Below, piece by piece: positions 11,170 to 20,035 of a stretch of 64,000 nt of DNA. Where the stretch lies: contig NZ_JRGL01000162.1 of NCBI RefSeq assembly GCF_000764655.1, positions 1 through 64,000 on the forward strand. Direction: 5' to 3'. Positions within the stretch are counted from its first letter, which is position 1. Each line of letters begins with the position of its first letter. Below the pieces are notes generated by a model. It was not told the DNA's origin. It searched no databases and saw nothing but the letters and a program-made list of their open reading frames with translations. The translations under genes were made by a program, and so were the position numbers. Origin of the DNA: Aeromonas aquatica. Its GTDB lineage: Bacteria > Pseudomonadota > Gammaproteobacteria > Enterobacterales > Aeromonadaceae.

Positions 11170-11194
11170 GGGGCTCTCCTTCGAGAGGGGAAGA

Positions 11195-12685
11195 TCAGGC
11201 TTCCAGCAGGTGGGTGGGCCAGCCCATCTTCTGCTGGCGCTCTACCTCGAGCCGCAGTTCGCTGGCGCGCAGATAGTGTTCGTCCAGCCAGCCCTTGGGC
11301 AGGGTCAGGGTCAGCGCTTCTTCATCGGCCTGCAGCAGGAAGCTGGGCACTGTGCCCTGGGTACGGCGCATGCAGAGGATGAGGGAGATGCGCAGGATGC
11401 GGGCCAGCCGGATCGCCTGGCGGCCGGTGACGGCGCCCTGCTTCTCCAGGGTGTCCAGCTTGAATTCGTCCCGCTGGTTGAACAGCAGGGCCGACAACAG
11501 CTTCTTCTGGGCCGGCGTGAAGCCCGGCATGTCGATGTTGTCGATGATGTAGGCGGCGTGCTGCGGCGCCTTCTTGTACTCGATACAGAGACCGATCTCG
11601 TGCAGCAGGGCCGCATAACGCAGGATCGGGCGGCCGTAACGCTTGGAGAGGCGCCAGGCTGGTTGCAGCTGGTTGAACGCCTCGACGGCTGTGTCGCGCA
11701 CCCGCTCGGCGTGTTCTTTATCCAGCTGATAGCGGCTGATCAGGCTGTCGGCGGTGCGATCCCGGGCGTCACAGTCGTGGTTGTTGCCGAGCAGGCCGTA
11801 GATCAGGCCTTCGCGCAGGGCGCCGCCGGCGAGAGTCATGCTCTCTATCCCTAAGGTCTCGAAGATGGCGATCAGGATGGCGAGGCCGGAGGGGAACACG
11901 GTCAGCCGCTCGGCCGCCAGTCCTTCCAGCTGCAGTCGATCCAGCCGGCCACAGGCGATGGCCTGACCCATCAGCTCCTGCAATTTCGGCAGGGTGACCC
12001 GCTCGCTCTTGCCCTGTGCCAGCATGATCTCCTGCAGCGCCTGGACGGTGCCGGAGGCACCGACACAGGTACGCCAGCCCAGGGCGCGGTAATCCTCCGC
12101 GACCGGTGCCATCACCGCCTTGGCGGCGGCGATGGCCTGGTTGAAGCGGGTCTCGCTCAGCTCGCCGTCACCGAAGTGATTGTTGAGCCAGGTAACGCAG
12201 CCCATGTGCAGGCTGTTGAGCAGCTTCGCCTCGCTGTGCTCGCCGATCACCAGCTCGGTGCTGGCACCGCCGATGTCGATCACCAGTCGGTTGCCTTCCC
12301 CGGCGGAGGTCCAGGAGACCCCCTCGTAGATGGTCTTGGCCTCTTCCTCGCCCGAGATGATCTCGATGCTGTGGTTGAGTACCCGTTCCGCCTCGCTCAG
12401 GAATTCATCGACGTTAGTGGCAAGCCGCAGGGTGGCGGTGCCTACTACCCGGATGTTGTCGGAGGGAATGTCCTGCAACTGCTCGGAGAACAGCCGCAGG
12501 CAGTCCCAGCCCCGCTCCATGGCGGCGCGGCTGAGACGAAACTCGGAGTCGAGACCGGCGGCGAGGCGCACCTTGCGCTTGACCTTGGTGACGGTGCGCA
12601 GGGCACCGGCGACCTCGCGCACCACCAGCATATGGAAGCTGTTGGAGCCGAGGTCGATGGCGGCATAGAGCGGCGAGTTGTGCAA
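11195..12685 (-). CDS. gppA: Guanosine pentaphosphate phosphohydrolase / exopolyphosphatase family
   Basis: A 496-residue Ppx/GppA protein. It carries the ASKHA-type phosphate loops AAIDLGSNSFHML and DIGGASTELV, the SGEEEAKTIY motif, and the C-terminal HD-like region with ALLHEIGLCIEY. GppA converts pppGpp to ppGpp and can hydrolyse polyphosphate. The position directly after rhlB supports GppA over Ppx. The start is a TTG 14 bases after the rhlB stop with AAGGGA upstream; no ATG gives the family N-terminus. Confidence 0.93.
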   Translation of the reverse strand: MHNSPLYAAIDLGSNSFHMLVVREVAGALRTVTKVKRKVRLAAGLDSEFRLSRAAMERGWDCLRLFSEQLQDIPSDNIRVVGTATLRLATNVDEFLSEAERVLNHSIEIISGEEEAKTIYEGVSWTSAGEGNRLVIDIGGASTELVIGEHSEAKLLNSLHMGCVTWLNNHFGDGELSETRFNQAIAAAKAVMAPVAEDYRALGWRTCVGASGTVQALQEIMLAQGKSERVTLPKLQELMGQAIACGRLDRLQLEGLAAERLTVFPSGLAILIAIFETLGIESMTLAGGALREGLIYGLLGNNHDCDARDRTADSLISRYQLDKEHAERVRDTAVEAFNQLQPAWRLSKRYGRPILRYAALLHEIGLCIEYKKAPQHAAYIIDNIDMPGFTPAQKKLLSALLFNQRDEFKLDTLEKQGAVTGRQAIRLARILRISLILCMRRTQGTVPSFLLQADEEALTLTLPKGWLDEHYLRASELRLEVERQQKMGWPTHLLEA

Positions 12686-12699
12686 CTGGGCCCGGTCCC

Positions 12700-13989
12700 T
12701 TAGTTCTTGCGAGGCGGGCGGCGGCGGTTGTTGCTGTTGCCACCACCCTGGCGATCCCGCATGTTGCGGTTCACCGGCTGGCGGTTGCGGAACACCCGTT
12801 TCGGGGCGGTCACGTCATCCAGCAGCGATTCGCGATCATACTTGCTGACCGGGATCGGGTGGTGGATGTACTCCTCGATGGCCGGCAGGTTGAAGGCATA
12901 GTCTTCACAGGCCAGGCTGATGGAGTGACCGCTCTTGCCGGCACGACCGGTACGACCGATACGGTGTACATAGTCTTCGGCATCGTCGGGCAGGTCGTAG
13001 TTGAAGACGTGGGTCACGTCCGGGATGTGCAGACCACGGGCGGCCACGTCGGTGGCGACCAGGACGTCCAGCGTTCCCTTGGTGAACTCTTCCAGGATCT
13101 TCATCCGCTTCTTCTGCGGCACGTCACCGGTCAGCAGGCCGACCCGGTGGCCGTCGTTCTCCAGCCACGCATGCACGTCTTCACAGACATGCTTGGTGTT
13201 GGCGAAGACGATGGCTTTCTCCGGCCACTCCTCTTCCATCAGGGAGAGCAGCAGCAGCATCTTGTCTTCGTTGGAGGGGTAGAACAGCTCCTCCTTGATG
13301 CGCACGCCTGTCATCTGTTCCGGTTCGATTTGCACGTGTTCCGGGTGGTTCATGTGCTCGTAGGCCAGCTCCTGCACGCGCAGGGAGAGGGTGGCGGAGA
13401 ACAGCATGCTCAGACGCTCGGTGGCCGGCGGCATGCGGCGGAACAGGAAGCGGATGTCCTTGATGAAGCCGAGATCGAACATGCGATCCGCTTCGTCCAG
13501 CACCACGACCTGGATGCTGCCCAGATCGATGACCTTGGACTTGAAGTAGTCGATGATGCGACCGGTGGTGCCGATCAGGATGTCGACACCCTGTTCCAGC
13601 ACGGCCAACTGCTTGTCGTAGCCCTCGCCGCCATAGGCGAGACCGAGCTTCAGACCGGTGGAGGCGGACATGCCTTCGGCATCGTTGTAGATCTGGACGG
13701 CCAGCTCACGGGTCGGTGCCAGTATGATGGCGCGCGGCTGATTGATCAGGCGCGGTTGGGTCAACGGGTGGGTCAGCAAATAGTTGAAGGTCGCTGCCAG
13801 GAAGGCAAGGGTCTTGCCGGTTCCCGTCTGGGCCTGACCGGCGAGGTCATGGCCTTCTACCAGCAGTGGCAGAGACAGTGCCTGGATGGGCGTGCAATAG
13901 TGAAATCCCTTTGATTCCAGACCAGCCAGAACTTCGGGTTCGAGGCCCATTTGGGCGAATTTTTCGGTCGTAAGGTGTGTTTTGCTCAT
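12700..13989 (-). CDS. rhlB: ATP-dependent RNA helicase RhlB
   Basis: A 429-residue DEAD-box helicase of the RNA degradosome. Motifs seen: Q motif GFHYCTPIQ, Walker [13 protein letters not shown] in [17 protein letters not shown] in LFSATLS, and [10 protein letters not shown] near the end. The C-terminus is a basic Arg/Asn-rich tail (RRRPPRKN), typical of RhlB. It lies divergent from trxA and upstream of gppA, the same order as in E. coli. Confidence 0.95.
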   Translation of the reverse strand: MSKTHLTTEKFAQMGLEPEVLAGLESKGFHYCTPIQALSLPLLVEGHDLAGQAQTGTGKTLAFLAATFNYLLTHPLTQPRLINQPRAIILAPTRELAVQIYNDAEGMSASTGLKLGLAYGGEGYDKQLAVLEQGVDILIGTTGRIIDYFKSKVIDLGSIQVVVLDEADRMFDLGFIKDIRFLFRRMPPATERLSMLFSATLSLRVQELAYEHMNHPEHVQIEPEQMTGVRIKEELFYPSNEDKMLLLLSLMEEEWPEKAIVFANTKHVCEDVHAWLENDGHRVGLLTGDVPQKKRMKILEEFTKGTLDVLVATDVAARGLHIPDVTHVFNYDLPDDAEDYVHRIGRTGRAGKSGHSISLACEDYAFNLPAIEEYIHHPIPVSKYDRESLLDDVTAPKRVFRNRQPVNRNMRDRQGGGNSNNRRRPPRKN

Positions 13990-14102
13990 GGCGGTAGGTT
14001 ATCAGGTTAGGCTTGCAATAATAAACAGGATCATTTCAAATAGGGCAACTATTGCCTTTGTTGATCCATCAATAAAGCCTTAATTACTGACTGGAGTTGG
14101 AG

Positions 14103-14429
14103 ATGAGTGACAAGATTGTTCAGCTGAGCGATGCCAGCTTCGAGGCCGATGTAATCAAAGCCGACAGCCCCGTTCTGGTCGATTTCTGGGCTGAATGGTG
14201 CGGTCCGTGCAAGATGATTGCCCCGATCCTGAACGAAGTCGCCCAAGAATATGCCGGTCGCGTGACTGTGGCGAAATTGAACATCGATCATAACGCCGAC
14301 ACTCCGCCCAAGTATGGCATTCGCGGTATCCCGACCCTCTTGCTGTTCAAGAATGGCGAAGTGGCAGCGACCAAGGTCGGTGCCCTGTCCAAGACTCAGC
14401 TGAAAGAGTTCCTGGACGGTAACCTGTAA
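14103..14429 (+). CDS. trxA: Thioredoxin 1
   Basis: A 108-residue thioredoxin with the active site WCGPC (Cys33 and Cys36) and the cis-Pro region [11 protein letters not shown]. It reduces protein disulfides with electrons from thioredoxin reductase. The ATG at 14103 gives the standard MSDKIVQL start and has TGGAG 6 bases upstream; a TTG 6 bases earlier is unlikely. Divergent from rhlB and followed by its own terminator, then rho. Confidence 0.97.
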   Translation: MSDKIVQLSDASFEADVIKADSPVLVDFWAEWCGPCKMIAPILNEVAQEYAGRVTVAKLNIDHNADTPPKYGIRGIPTLLLFKNGEVAATKVGALSKTQLKEFLDGNL

Positions 14430-14437
14430 TAATCAAG

Positions 14438-14466
14438 AAGGAGCGCATTGCAATAATGCGCTCCTT
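14438..14466 (+). terminator. Rho-independent terminator after trxA
   Basis: 12-bp perfect stem AAGGAGCGCATT / AATGCGCTCCTT, loop GCAAT, followed by GTGTTTT, 9 bases after the trxA stop. Confidence 0.85.
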
Positions 14467-14634
14467 GTGTTTTATCACCTAGACGCTCATCCCGATTGGT
14501 GCTAGTTTATCGTTCGTTTGCTAACCATTTTGCCGACTCATAGCTTCACCACAGCCTGGCAAGTCAAATCCGATTAGCATCAATCCAGCAGACTGTCTCC
14601 TCATTTCAATCCTTGCTTACAGACTCTCACCACT

Positions 14635-15900
14635 ATGAATCTGACTGAATTAAAGAACACTCCTGTGTCCGAGCTGGTCAAGCTTGGCGAATCCATGGGG
14701 TTGGAAAATCTGGCTCGGGCGCACAAGAAAGACATCATTTTCGCGATCCTCAAGGCGCACGCCAAGGGTGGTGAGGATATCTTTGGCGACGGTGTGCTGG
14801 AAATCCTGACCGACGGCTTTGGCTTCCTGCGTAGCGCCGATGGCTCCTACCTGGCCGGCCCGGATGACATCTATGTCTCCCCGAGCCAGATCCGCCGCTT
14901 CAACCTGCGTACCGGTGATACCGTCTCCGGCAAGATCCGTCCGCCGAAAGAGGGCGAGCGCTACTTCGCGCTGCTCAAGGTTAACGAAGTCAACTATGAC
15001 CGTCCGGAAAACGTCCGCAACAAGATCCTGTTCGAAAACCTGACGCCGCTGCACGCCAACGAGCGTCTGCGCATGGAGCGCGGCAACGGTTCGACCGAGG
15101 ACATCACCGCCCGTGTGCTGGACCTGGCGTCCCCCATCGGTAAAGGCCAGCGTGGCCTGATCGTGGCGCCGCCCAAGGCCGGTAAGACCATGCTGCTGCA
15201 GAACATCGCCCAGAGCATCGCTTACAACCACCCGGACTGTGAGCTCATCGTCCTGCTGATCGACGAGCGTCCGGAAGAAGTGACCGAGATGCAGCGCATG
15301 GTCAAGGGGGAAGTGATCGCTTCCACCTTCGACGAGCCAGCTTCCCGTCACGTTCAGGTTGCCGACATGGTGATCGAGAAGGCCAAGCGTCTGGTCGAGC
15401 ACAAGAAGGATGTGGTCATCCTGCTGGACTCCATCACCCGTCTGGCTCGTGCCTACAACACCGTCATCCCCTCATCGGGCAAGGTACTGACCGGTGGTGT
15501 GGATGCCAACGCCCTGCACCGCCCCAAGCGCTTCTTCGGCGCCGCCCGTAACGTTGAGGAAGGCGGCAGCCTGACCATCATCGCCACCGCGCTGGTCGAC
15601 ACCGGTTCCAAGATGGACGAGGTGATCTACGAAGAGTTCAAGGGTACCGGCAACATGGAGCTGCACCTCTCGCGCAAGATCGCCGAGAAGCGTGTCTATC
15701 CGGCTATCGACATCACCCGTTCCGGCACCCGCAAGGAAGAGCTGCTCACCGCACCGGACGAGCTGCAGAAGATGTGGATACTGCGCAAGATCATTCACCC
15801 CATGGGCGAGATCGACAGCATCGAATTCCTCATCGACAAGCTGGCAGCCACCAAGACCAACGACGAGTTCTTTGACTCCATGAAGCGTCAGCAGAAGTAA
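14635..15900 (+). CDS. rho: Transcription termination factor Rho
   Basis: A 421-residue hexameric RNA-dependent ATPase. The N-terminal RNA-binding part shows DGFGFLRS; the motor domain has Walker [13 protein letters not shown], Walker [17 protein letters not shown], and the GALTGG-like [12 protein letters not shown]-loop region. The length matches E. coli Rho (419). A ~170-base leader separates the trxA terminator from the start; Rho genes are usually autoregulated through such leaders, but no leader peptide could be confirmed here. Confidence 0.98.
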   Translation: MNLTELKNTPVSELVKLGESMGLENLARAHKKDIIFAILKAHAKGGEDIFGDGVLEILTDGFGFLRSADGSYLAGPDDIYVSPSQIRRFNLRTGDTVSGKIRPPKEGERYFALLKVNEVNYDRPENVRNKILFENLTPLHANERLRMERGNGSTEDITARVLDLASPIGKGQRGLIVAPPKAGKTMLLQNIAQSIAYNHPDCELIVLLIDERPEEVTEMQRMVKGEVIASTFDEPASRHVQVADMVIEKAKRLVEHKKDVVILLDSITRLARAYNTVIPSSGKVLTGGVDANALHRPKRFFGAARNVEEGGSLTIIATALVDTGSKMDEVIYEEFKGTGNMELHLSRKIAEKRVYPAIDITRSGTRKEELLTAPDELQKMWILRKIIHPMGEIDSIEFLIDKLAATKTNDEFFDSMKRQQK

Positions 15901-15917
15901 CTGCCTGCTGGCATGAC

Positions 15918-15943
15918 AAAACCGCGGCCCAGGTCGCGGTTTT
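15918..15943 (+). terminator. Rho-independent terminator after rho
   Basis: Stem AAAACCGCG / CGCGGTTTT with an 8-base loop, followed by TGTTTAT, 17 bases after the rho stop. Confidence 0.85.
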
Positions 15944-16009
15944 TGTTTATCTATTTCCCGGCGGGCTGAGTAGTATGTGAAGCCTCGATGTCACAAGGAC
16001 AGGGACGTC

Positions 16010-17014
16010 ATGAAGCTGGTATTTCTCTTATGGCTCGGCTGGCTGATGGCTGCACCTGTGCAGGCCGACGCTCCCCCGCAGTTGCGGGCGCCTCTGGTGG
16101 CGGACGAGGGGGTTCAGGGGCATCTCGATTATCTGAACAATCGACTGAGGTTGGGGCAGTTTGCCGCCATGGATTCCCTGCTCGCGACCCTGGCGGTGGG
16201 CCAGCGCGAGTATCTGCTGTATCAACTGCTCGGCGGCCTCAAGTCGGCGACGACACCGTCCCCCGCGCTGTTGGCCTGGGTGCGCAGCAAGGCCGCCAGG
16301 GCGCCGCAATGGCTGGTGGAAGGGGAGGTGGACGGTTTTCTGGTCCAGCTGCCCGCCTACGACTTTGCCGCCGAGGCGCGGCTGGTGCTGAGCCGCTGGC
16401 AACAGCTGGCCTGGCAGGACAACTACCGTCAACTGCTGGAGCAGAACCGCTTCGACTACAAGCAGCTCTACTTCAGCCGCAACCCTGAGCTGGCCCGGCA
16501 GCAGCAGGCGCTGCTGACGGTGCTCGACGACCAGTCCGCCCCCGTGCTCAGGCGAGAGGCCAGGCGGCTGGCCTCCCTGAACCTCTTCCTGCCGGACAAC
16601 CGGCTGCTGCTGCACCTCATCGAGCGCACCGGCGATCCCGCCCTCTACCAGAAACTGTGGCGTCAGCCAGTGGATCACGACAGTCTGGCGGCACTGCACA
16701 CTATTATCCGCTTCTATAAAGGTCAGGAGGCGAGCGATCTGCTGATTTCCGCCAGCCGCAACGACCGCCTGATGATCCCCGCCCTGCATCAGCTCAGCCA
16801 GCTCTCGCCGCTGCCGGACACGGCCCAGCAATATCTGCTGGTCGAACTCGGCAAGCATCAATATGGCGGCCTGGTGGCCGGTCTGTTGCTGCAGATGGAC
16901 GAGCCCAGGCTGCTGGCCCAACTGGCCGACAGGCTCACCCGGCAGGAGTGGCGTCACGCCTCGTCCGTCATGCTGCCCGATACGGGTACACCGGATGCGC
17001 GGCCGGGGTTATAA
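16010..17014 (+). CDS. Secreted protein of unknown function
   Basis: A 334-residue protein not recognised by family. The N-terminus is a clear signal peptide (MKLVFLLWLGWLMAAPVQADA, cleavage probably after AQA/ADA-type site), which also decides the ATG at 16010 over an upstream GTG; GGACAGGGAC precedes it. The rest is Leu/Gln/Arg-rich and looks all-helical, with repeating LL-x-L patterns that could be HEAT/TPR-like (inference). No cysteines or enzyme motifs were seen. It stands between the rho terminator and ubiD, 33 bases before ubiD, so it may be co-transcribed with it. Confidence 0.7.
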   Translation: MKLVFLLWLGWLMAAPVQADAPPQLRAPLVADEGVQGHLDYLNNRLRLGQFAAMDSLLATLAVGQREYLLYQLLGGLKSATTPSPALLAWVRSKAARAPQWLVEGEVDGFLVQLPAYDFAAEARLVLSRWQQLAWQDNYRQLLEQNRFDYKQLYFSRNPELARQQQALLTVLDDQSAPVLRREARRLASLNLFLPDNRLLLHLIERTGDPALYQKLWRQPVDHDSLAALHTIIRFYKGQEASDLLISASRNDRLMIPALHQLSQLSPLPDTAQQYLLVELGKHQYGGLVAGLLLQMDEPRLLAQLADRLTRQEWRHASSVMLPDTGTPDARPGL

Positions 17015-17047
17015 TGCGGCACCTCCTGAACCCGCTAGGGTACCTTC

Positions 17048-18517
17048 ATGAAATACAAGGACTTGCGTGATTTCATCGCGCAGCTGGAACAAAACGGACA
17101 GCTCAAGCGCATCAGCCGCGAGATAGACCCCTATCTGGAGATGACCGAGATCAGCGATCGAACCCTGCGTGCGGGTGGCCCGGCCCTGCTGTTCGAAAAC
17201 CCCAAGGGCTACGGCATGCCGGTGCTGACGAACCTGTTCGGCACCCCGGATCGGGTCGCCATGGGCATGGGTCAGCCCAACGTCGGTGCCCTGCGTCAGG
17301 TGGGCACCTGGCTAGCCTATCTGAAGGAGCCGGAGCCGCCCCGCGGTCTCAAGGAGCTGATGGAGAAGCTGCCGATCTTCAAGCAGGTGCTCAACATGCC
17401 GACCAAGCGGCTCTCCTCCGCCCCCTGCCAACAGATAGTGCAGGAAGGGGAGGCGGTCGACCTGGATCAGATCCCGATCCAGCACTGCTGGCCCGGCGAT
17501 GTGGCGCCGCTGGTCACCTGGGGGCTGACCATCACCCGCGGCCCCTACAAGAAACGGCAGAACCTCGGCATCTATCGCCAGCAGAAGATCGGCAAGAACA
17601 AGCTGATCATGCGCTGGCTGGATCACCGCGGCGGCGCCATCGATTTTCGCGAGTGGCAGGAGGCCCACCCGGGCGAGCGTTTCCCGGTGGTGGTGGCGCT
17701 CGGCGCCGATCCTGCGACCATACTCGGCGCCGTGACGCCGGTGCCCGACACCCTCTCCGAATACGCCTTCGCCGGCCTGTTGCGGGGCAGCCGCACCGAG
17801 GTGGTGAAGGCCCTGAGCTGCGATCTGGAGGTGCCCGCCAGCGCCGAGATCGTGCTGGAAGGCTATCTGGAGCCGGGGGAGATGGCGCCGGAGGGTCCCT
17901 ATGGGGACCACACCGGCTACTACAACGAGGTGGACGAATTCCCGGTGTTTACCATCACCCACTTGACCATGCGCCGCGATGCCATCTATCACAGCACCTA
18001 CACGGGTCGCCCGCCCGATGAGCCGGCGGTGCTCGGGGTGGCGCTGAACGAGGTGTTCGTGCCGCTGTTGCAGAAGCAGTTCCCCGAGATAGTGGACTTC
18101 TACCTGCCGCCGGAGGGGTGCTCCTACCGGATGGCGGTGGTGACCATCAAGAAGCGCTACCCCGGCCACGCCAAGCGGGTGATGCTGGGGGTCTGGTCCT
18201 TCCTGCGCCAGTTCATGTACACCAAGTTCGTGATCGTCTGCGACGACGACATCAACGCCCGTGACTGGAAGGATGTGATCTGGGCCATCACCACCCGGAT
18301 GGATCCGGCGCGGGATACCACCCTGATCGAGCACACCCCCATCGACTACCTCGACTTCGCCTCGCCGGTGTCGGGGCTCGGCTCCAAAATGGGGCTGGAT
18401 GCCACCAACAAGTGGCCGGGGGAGAGCAACCGGGAATGGGGCCAACCCATAGTCCAGGATGCCGCCGTCAGCGCCAGGATCGATGAGATCTGGGCCGAGC
18501 TGAAGATCCTCGACTGA
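17048..18517 (+). CDS. ubiD: 3-octaprenyl-4-hydroxybenzoate carboxy-lyase UbiD
   Basis: A 489-residue prenylated-FMN-dependent decarboxylase of ubiquinone synthesis. Characteristic stretches: [15 protein letters not shown] near the N-terminus, NLGIYRQQ with the prFMN-binding region, [18 protein letters not shown] around the catalytic Glu/Arg network, and [21 protein letters not shown] at the C-terminus. Length agrees with E. coli UbiD (497). Followed by fre, as in E. coli. Confidence 0.96.
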   Translation: MKYKDLRDFIAQLEQNGQLKRISREIDPYLEMTEISDRTLRAGGPALLFENPKGYGMPVLTNLFGTPDRVAMGMGQPNVGALRQVGTWLAYLKEPEPPRGLKELMEKLPIFKQVLNMPTKRLSSAPCQQIVQEGEAVDLDQIPIQHCWPGDVAPLVTWGLTITRGPYKKRQNLGIYRQQKIGKNKLIMRWLDHRGGAIDFREWQEAHPGERFPVVVALGADPATILGAVTPVPDTLSEYAFAGLLRGSRTEVVKALSCDLEVPASAEIVLEGYLEPGEMAPEGPYGDHTGYYNEVDEFPVFTITHLTMRRDAIYHSTYTGRPPDEPAVLGVALNEVFVPLLQKQFPEIVDFYLPPEGCSYRMAVVTIKKRYPGHAKRVMLGVWSFLRQFMYTKFVIVCDDDINARDWKDVIWAITTRMDPARDTTLIEHTPIDYLDFASPVSGLGSKMGLDATNKWPGESNREWGQPIVQDAAVSARIDEIWAELKILD

Positions 18518-18670
18518 GCCTCACCCTGTGCGCCCGCTGGTCCCGACACAAAAGATCGGTATTAGCGGGCTGAATTGGGTATGCTCGACTGACCTGACCA
18601 GCCGCTGGTCGCCAGATCACAGTGAATCAATGAGCGAAGCGGGCCGAGCGAGCCCGTCACAAGGACAAGA

Positions 18671-19369
18671 ATGCAACGTATCAAGTGCCGCGTAGAGGAA
18701 CTGCGCGAATATGTCGACACCATCTGGCACGTGGCCCTGGCGCCGCAGCAAGCCATCAGCTTCAAGCCGGGCCAGTATCTGCTGGTGGTGATGAGCGACT
18801 CGGACAAGCGCCCCTTCTCCATCGCCAACTCGCCGACCCGCTCCGGTGTGCTGGAGTTGCAGATAGGCGCCACCCCTGAAAACGCCTATGCCGGCCAGGT
18901 GCTGGCTCGCATGCGCGAGCAGGGCGAGATCGAGATCGAACTGGCGGCGGGCAAGGCCTTCCTGCGTGACGAATCGCCGCGTCCCCTGATCCTGATGGCG
19001 GGGGGCACCGGTTTCTCCTACGCCCGCTCCATCCTGGAGTATCTGATCGCCAGCGACAGCAAGCGCCCGGTGTTCCTCTACTGGGGCGTGCGCCAGGCGC
19101 ACTGGCTCTATGAGCAGGAGCAGATGCTGCAGTGGGAGCGGGACTATGCGCCGCTCACCTTCGTGCCCGTGGTGCAGGAGCCGGAGGCCGACTGGACCGG
19201 CAAGACGGGTCTGGTGCACAAGGCCATCATGGACGACTTCGTCAGCCTGCACGACTACGACATCTATGTGGCGGGCCGCTTCGAGATGGCGGGTGCGGCG
19301 CGGGAGGAGTTCAAGGTGCTGGGGGCCGAGCCAGAGCGGATCTTCGGCGACGCCTACGAGTTTATCTAG
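18671..19369 (+). CDS. fre: NAD(P)H-flavin reductase
   Basis: A 232-residue ferredoxin-reductase-fold enzyme that reduces free FMN or riboflavin with NAD(P)H. Motifs: FKPGQYLLV and RPFSIANSP (flavin site) and LMAGGTGFSYARSIL (nicotinamide site). Length matches Fre (233). The ATG has AAGGAC upstream. The gene is downstream of ubiD with a 153-base gap and ends at a strong hairpin. Free reduced flavin may support the UbiX/UbiD cofactor, but that link is inference. Confidence 0.95.
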   Translation: MQRIKCRVEELREYVDTIWHVALAPQQAISFKPGQYLLVVMSDSDKRPFSIANSPTRSGVLELQIGATPENAYAGQVLARMREQGEIEIELAAGKAFLRDESPRPLILMAGGTGFSYARSILEYLIASDSKRPVFLYWGVRQAHWLYEQEQMLQWERDYAPLTFVPVVQEPEADWTGKTGLVHKAIMDDFVSLHDYDIYVAGRFEMAGAAREEFKVLGAEPERIFGDAYEFI

Positions 19370-19403
19370 GCGATAGCCGGCGTCTCTTCGCTGTTCCAGA
19401 AAC

Positions 19404-19432
19404 AACAAACCCCAGCCTGGCTGGGGTTTGTT
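19404..19432. terminator. Terminator between fre and ubiK
   Basis: 12-bp stem AACAAACCCCAG / CTGGGGTTTGTT with a 5-base loop and a TTTT tail on the plus strand. It can serve fre and, less well, ubiK on the minus strand. Confidence 0.85.
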
Positions 19433-19478
19433 TTATGTGCCGTCGAGGCAGGTGGTTCGAGCCCGACGTTCGGCGTGA

Positions 19479-19736
19479 TTACTCACCCTTGGCACCGAGT
19501 TGCTGTTCCAGCTGGGCCAGCTTTGCCTCGAGGGCGGTCAGCTTCTCCCGGGTGCGCAGCAGCACCTTGGTCTGCACATCAAACTCTTCGCGGCTGACCA
19601 GGTCCAGCTTGTTGAGCTGGGCCTGCAGTACCTGACGAGTCTTCTTCTCCACCTCTTCACCCATGCTGCGAATGCCGGGCGGCAGGGCGTTGTGTACCTG
19701 TTTGGCGATCTCTTCCAGTTTCTTCGGGTCGATCAT
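19479..19736 (-). CDS. ubiK: Ubiquinone biosynthesis accessory factor UbiK (BMFP family)
   Basis: An 85-residue coiled-coil protein with the BMFP pattern: [19 protein letters not shown] at the start, then [27 protein letters not shown]-type heptads and a final [15 protein letters not shown] helix. UbiK binds UbiJ and helps the soluble Ubi complex handle the lipid tail. The ATG at 19736 is preferred: it has AAGGAG 7 bases upstream and gives the family N-terminus, whereas an earlier in-frame ATG adds six odd residues. Third ubi gene of this window. Confidence 0.88.
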   Translation of the reverse strand: MIDPKKLEEIAKQVHNALPPGIRSMGEEVEKKTRQVLQAQLNKLDLVSREEFDVQTKVLLRTREKLTALEAKLAQLEQQLGAKGE

Positions 19737-20035
19737 GGGGTTCTCCTTAAGCAATGGGCCATTCTACCGACAAATCCCCCTCTTTGCCGAGATCGGGGTG
19801 GCTTTTTGCGTGTCGGGTCCAAACAGGCTCTGGTCGGGTCTGGCATTGTGCCGAATGCTGTTACCCTCCGCCAGCGGGGTCAATGCCAATTCCTTGATGT
19901 TGTACACAAAAAAATCAGATCAGATGACCGACCAGATGCTTATAAATTGTTGCGTTGCTGTTAATATGGTTCGGTCGGGTTTGGACGCTACCCCGTCAGG
20001 CTCATCATGGATAACAACATAAAAGAGATAAGGAT
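19737..20035. other. Intergenic region between ubiK and the lipase gene
   Basis: About 300 bases holding the divergent control regions of ubiK and the lipase gene. An AT-rich stretch near 19905-19970 (with TTATAAATTGTTG) is the likely lipase promoter area. GATAAGGAT lies just before the lipase ATG as ribosome-binding site. No gene or structured RNA was recognised. Confidence 0.5.
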
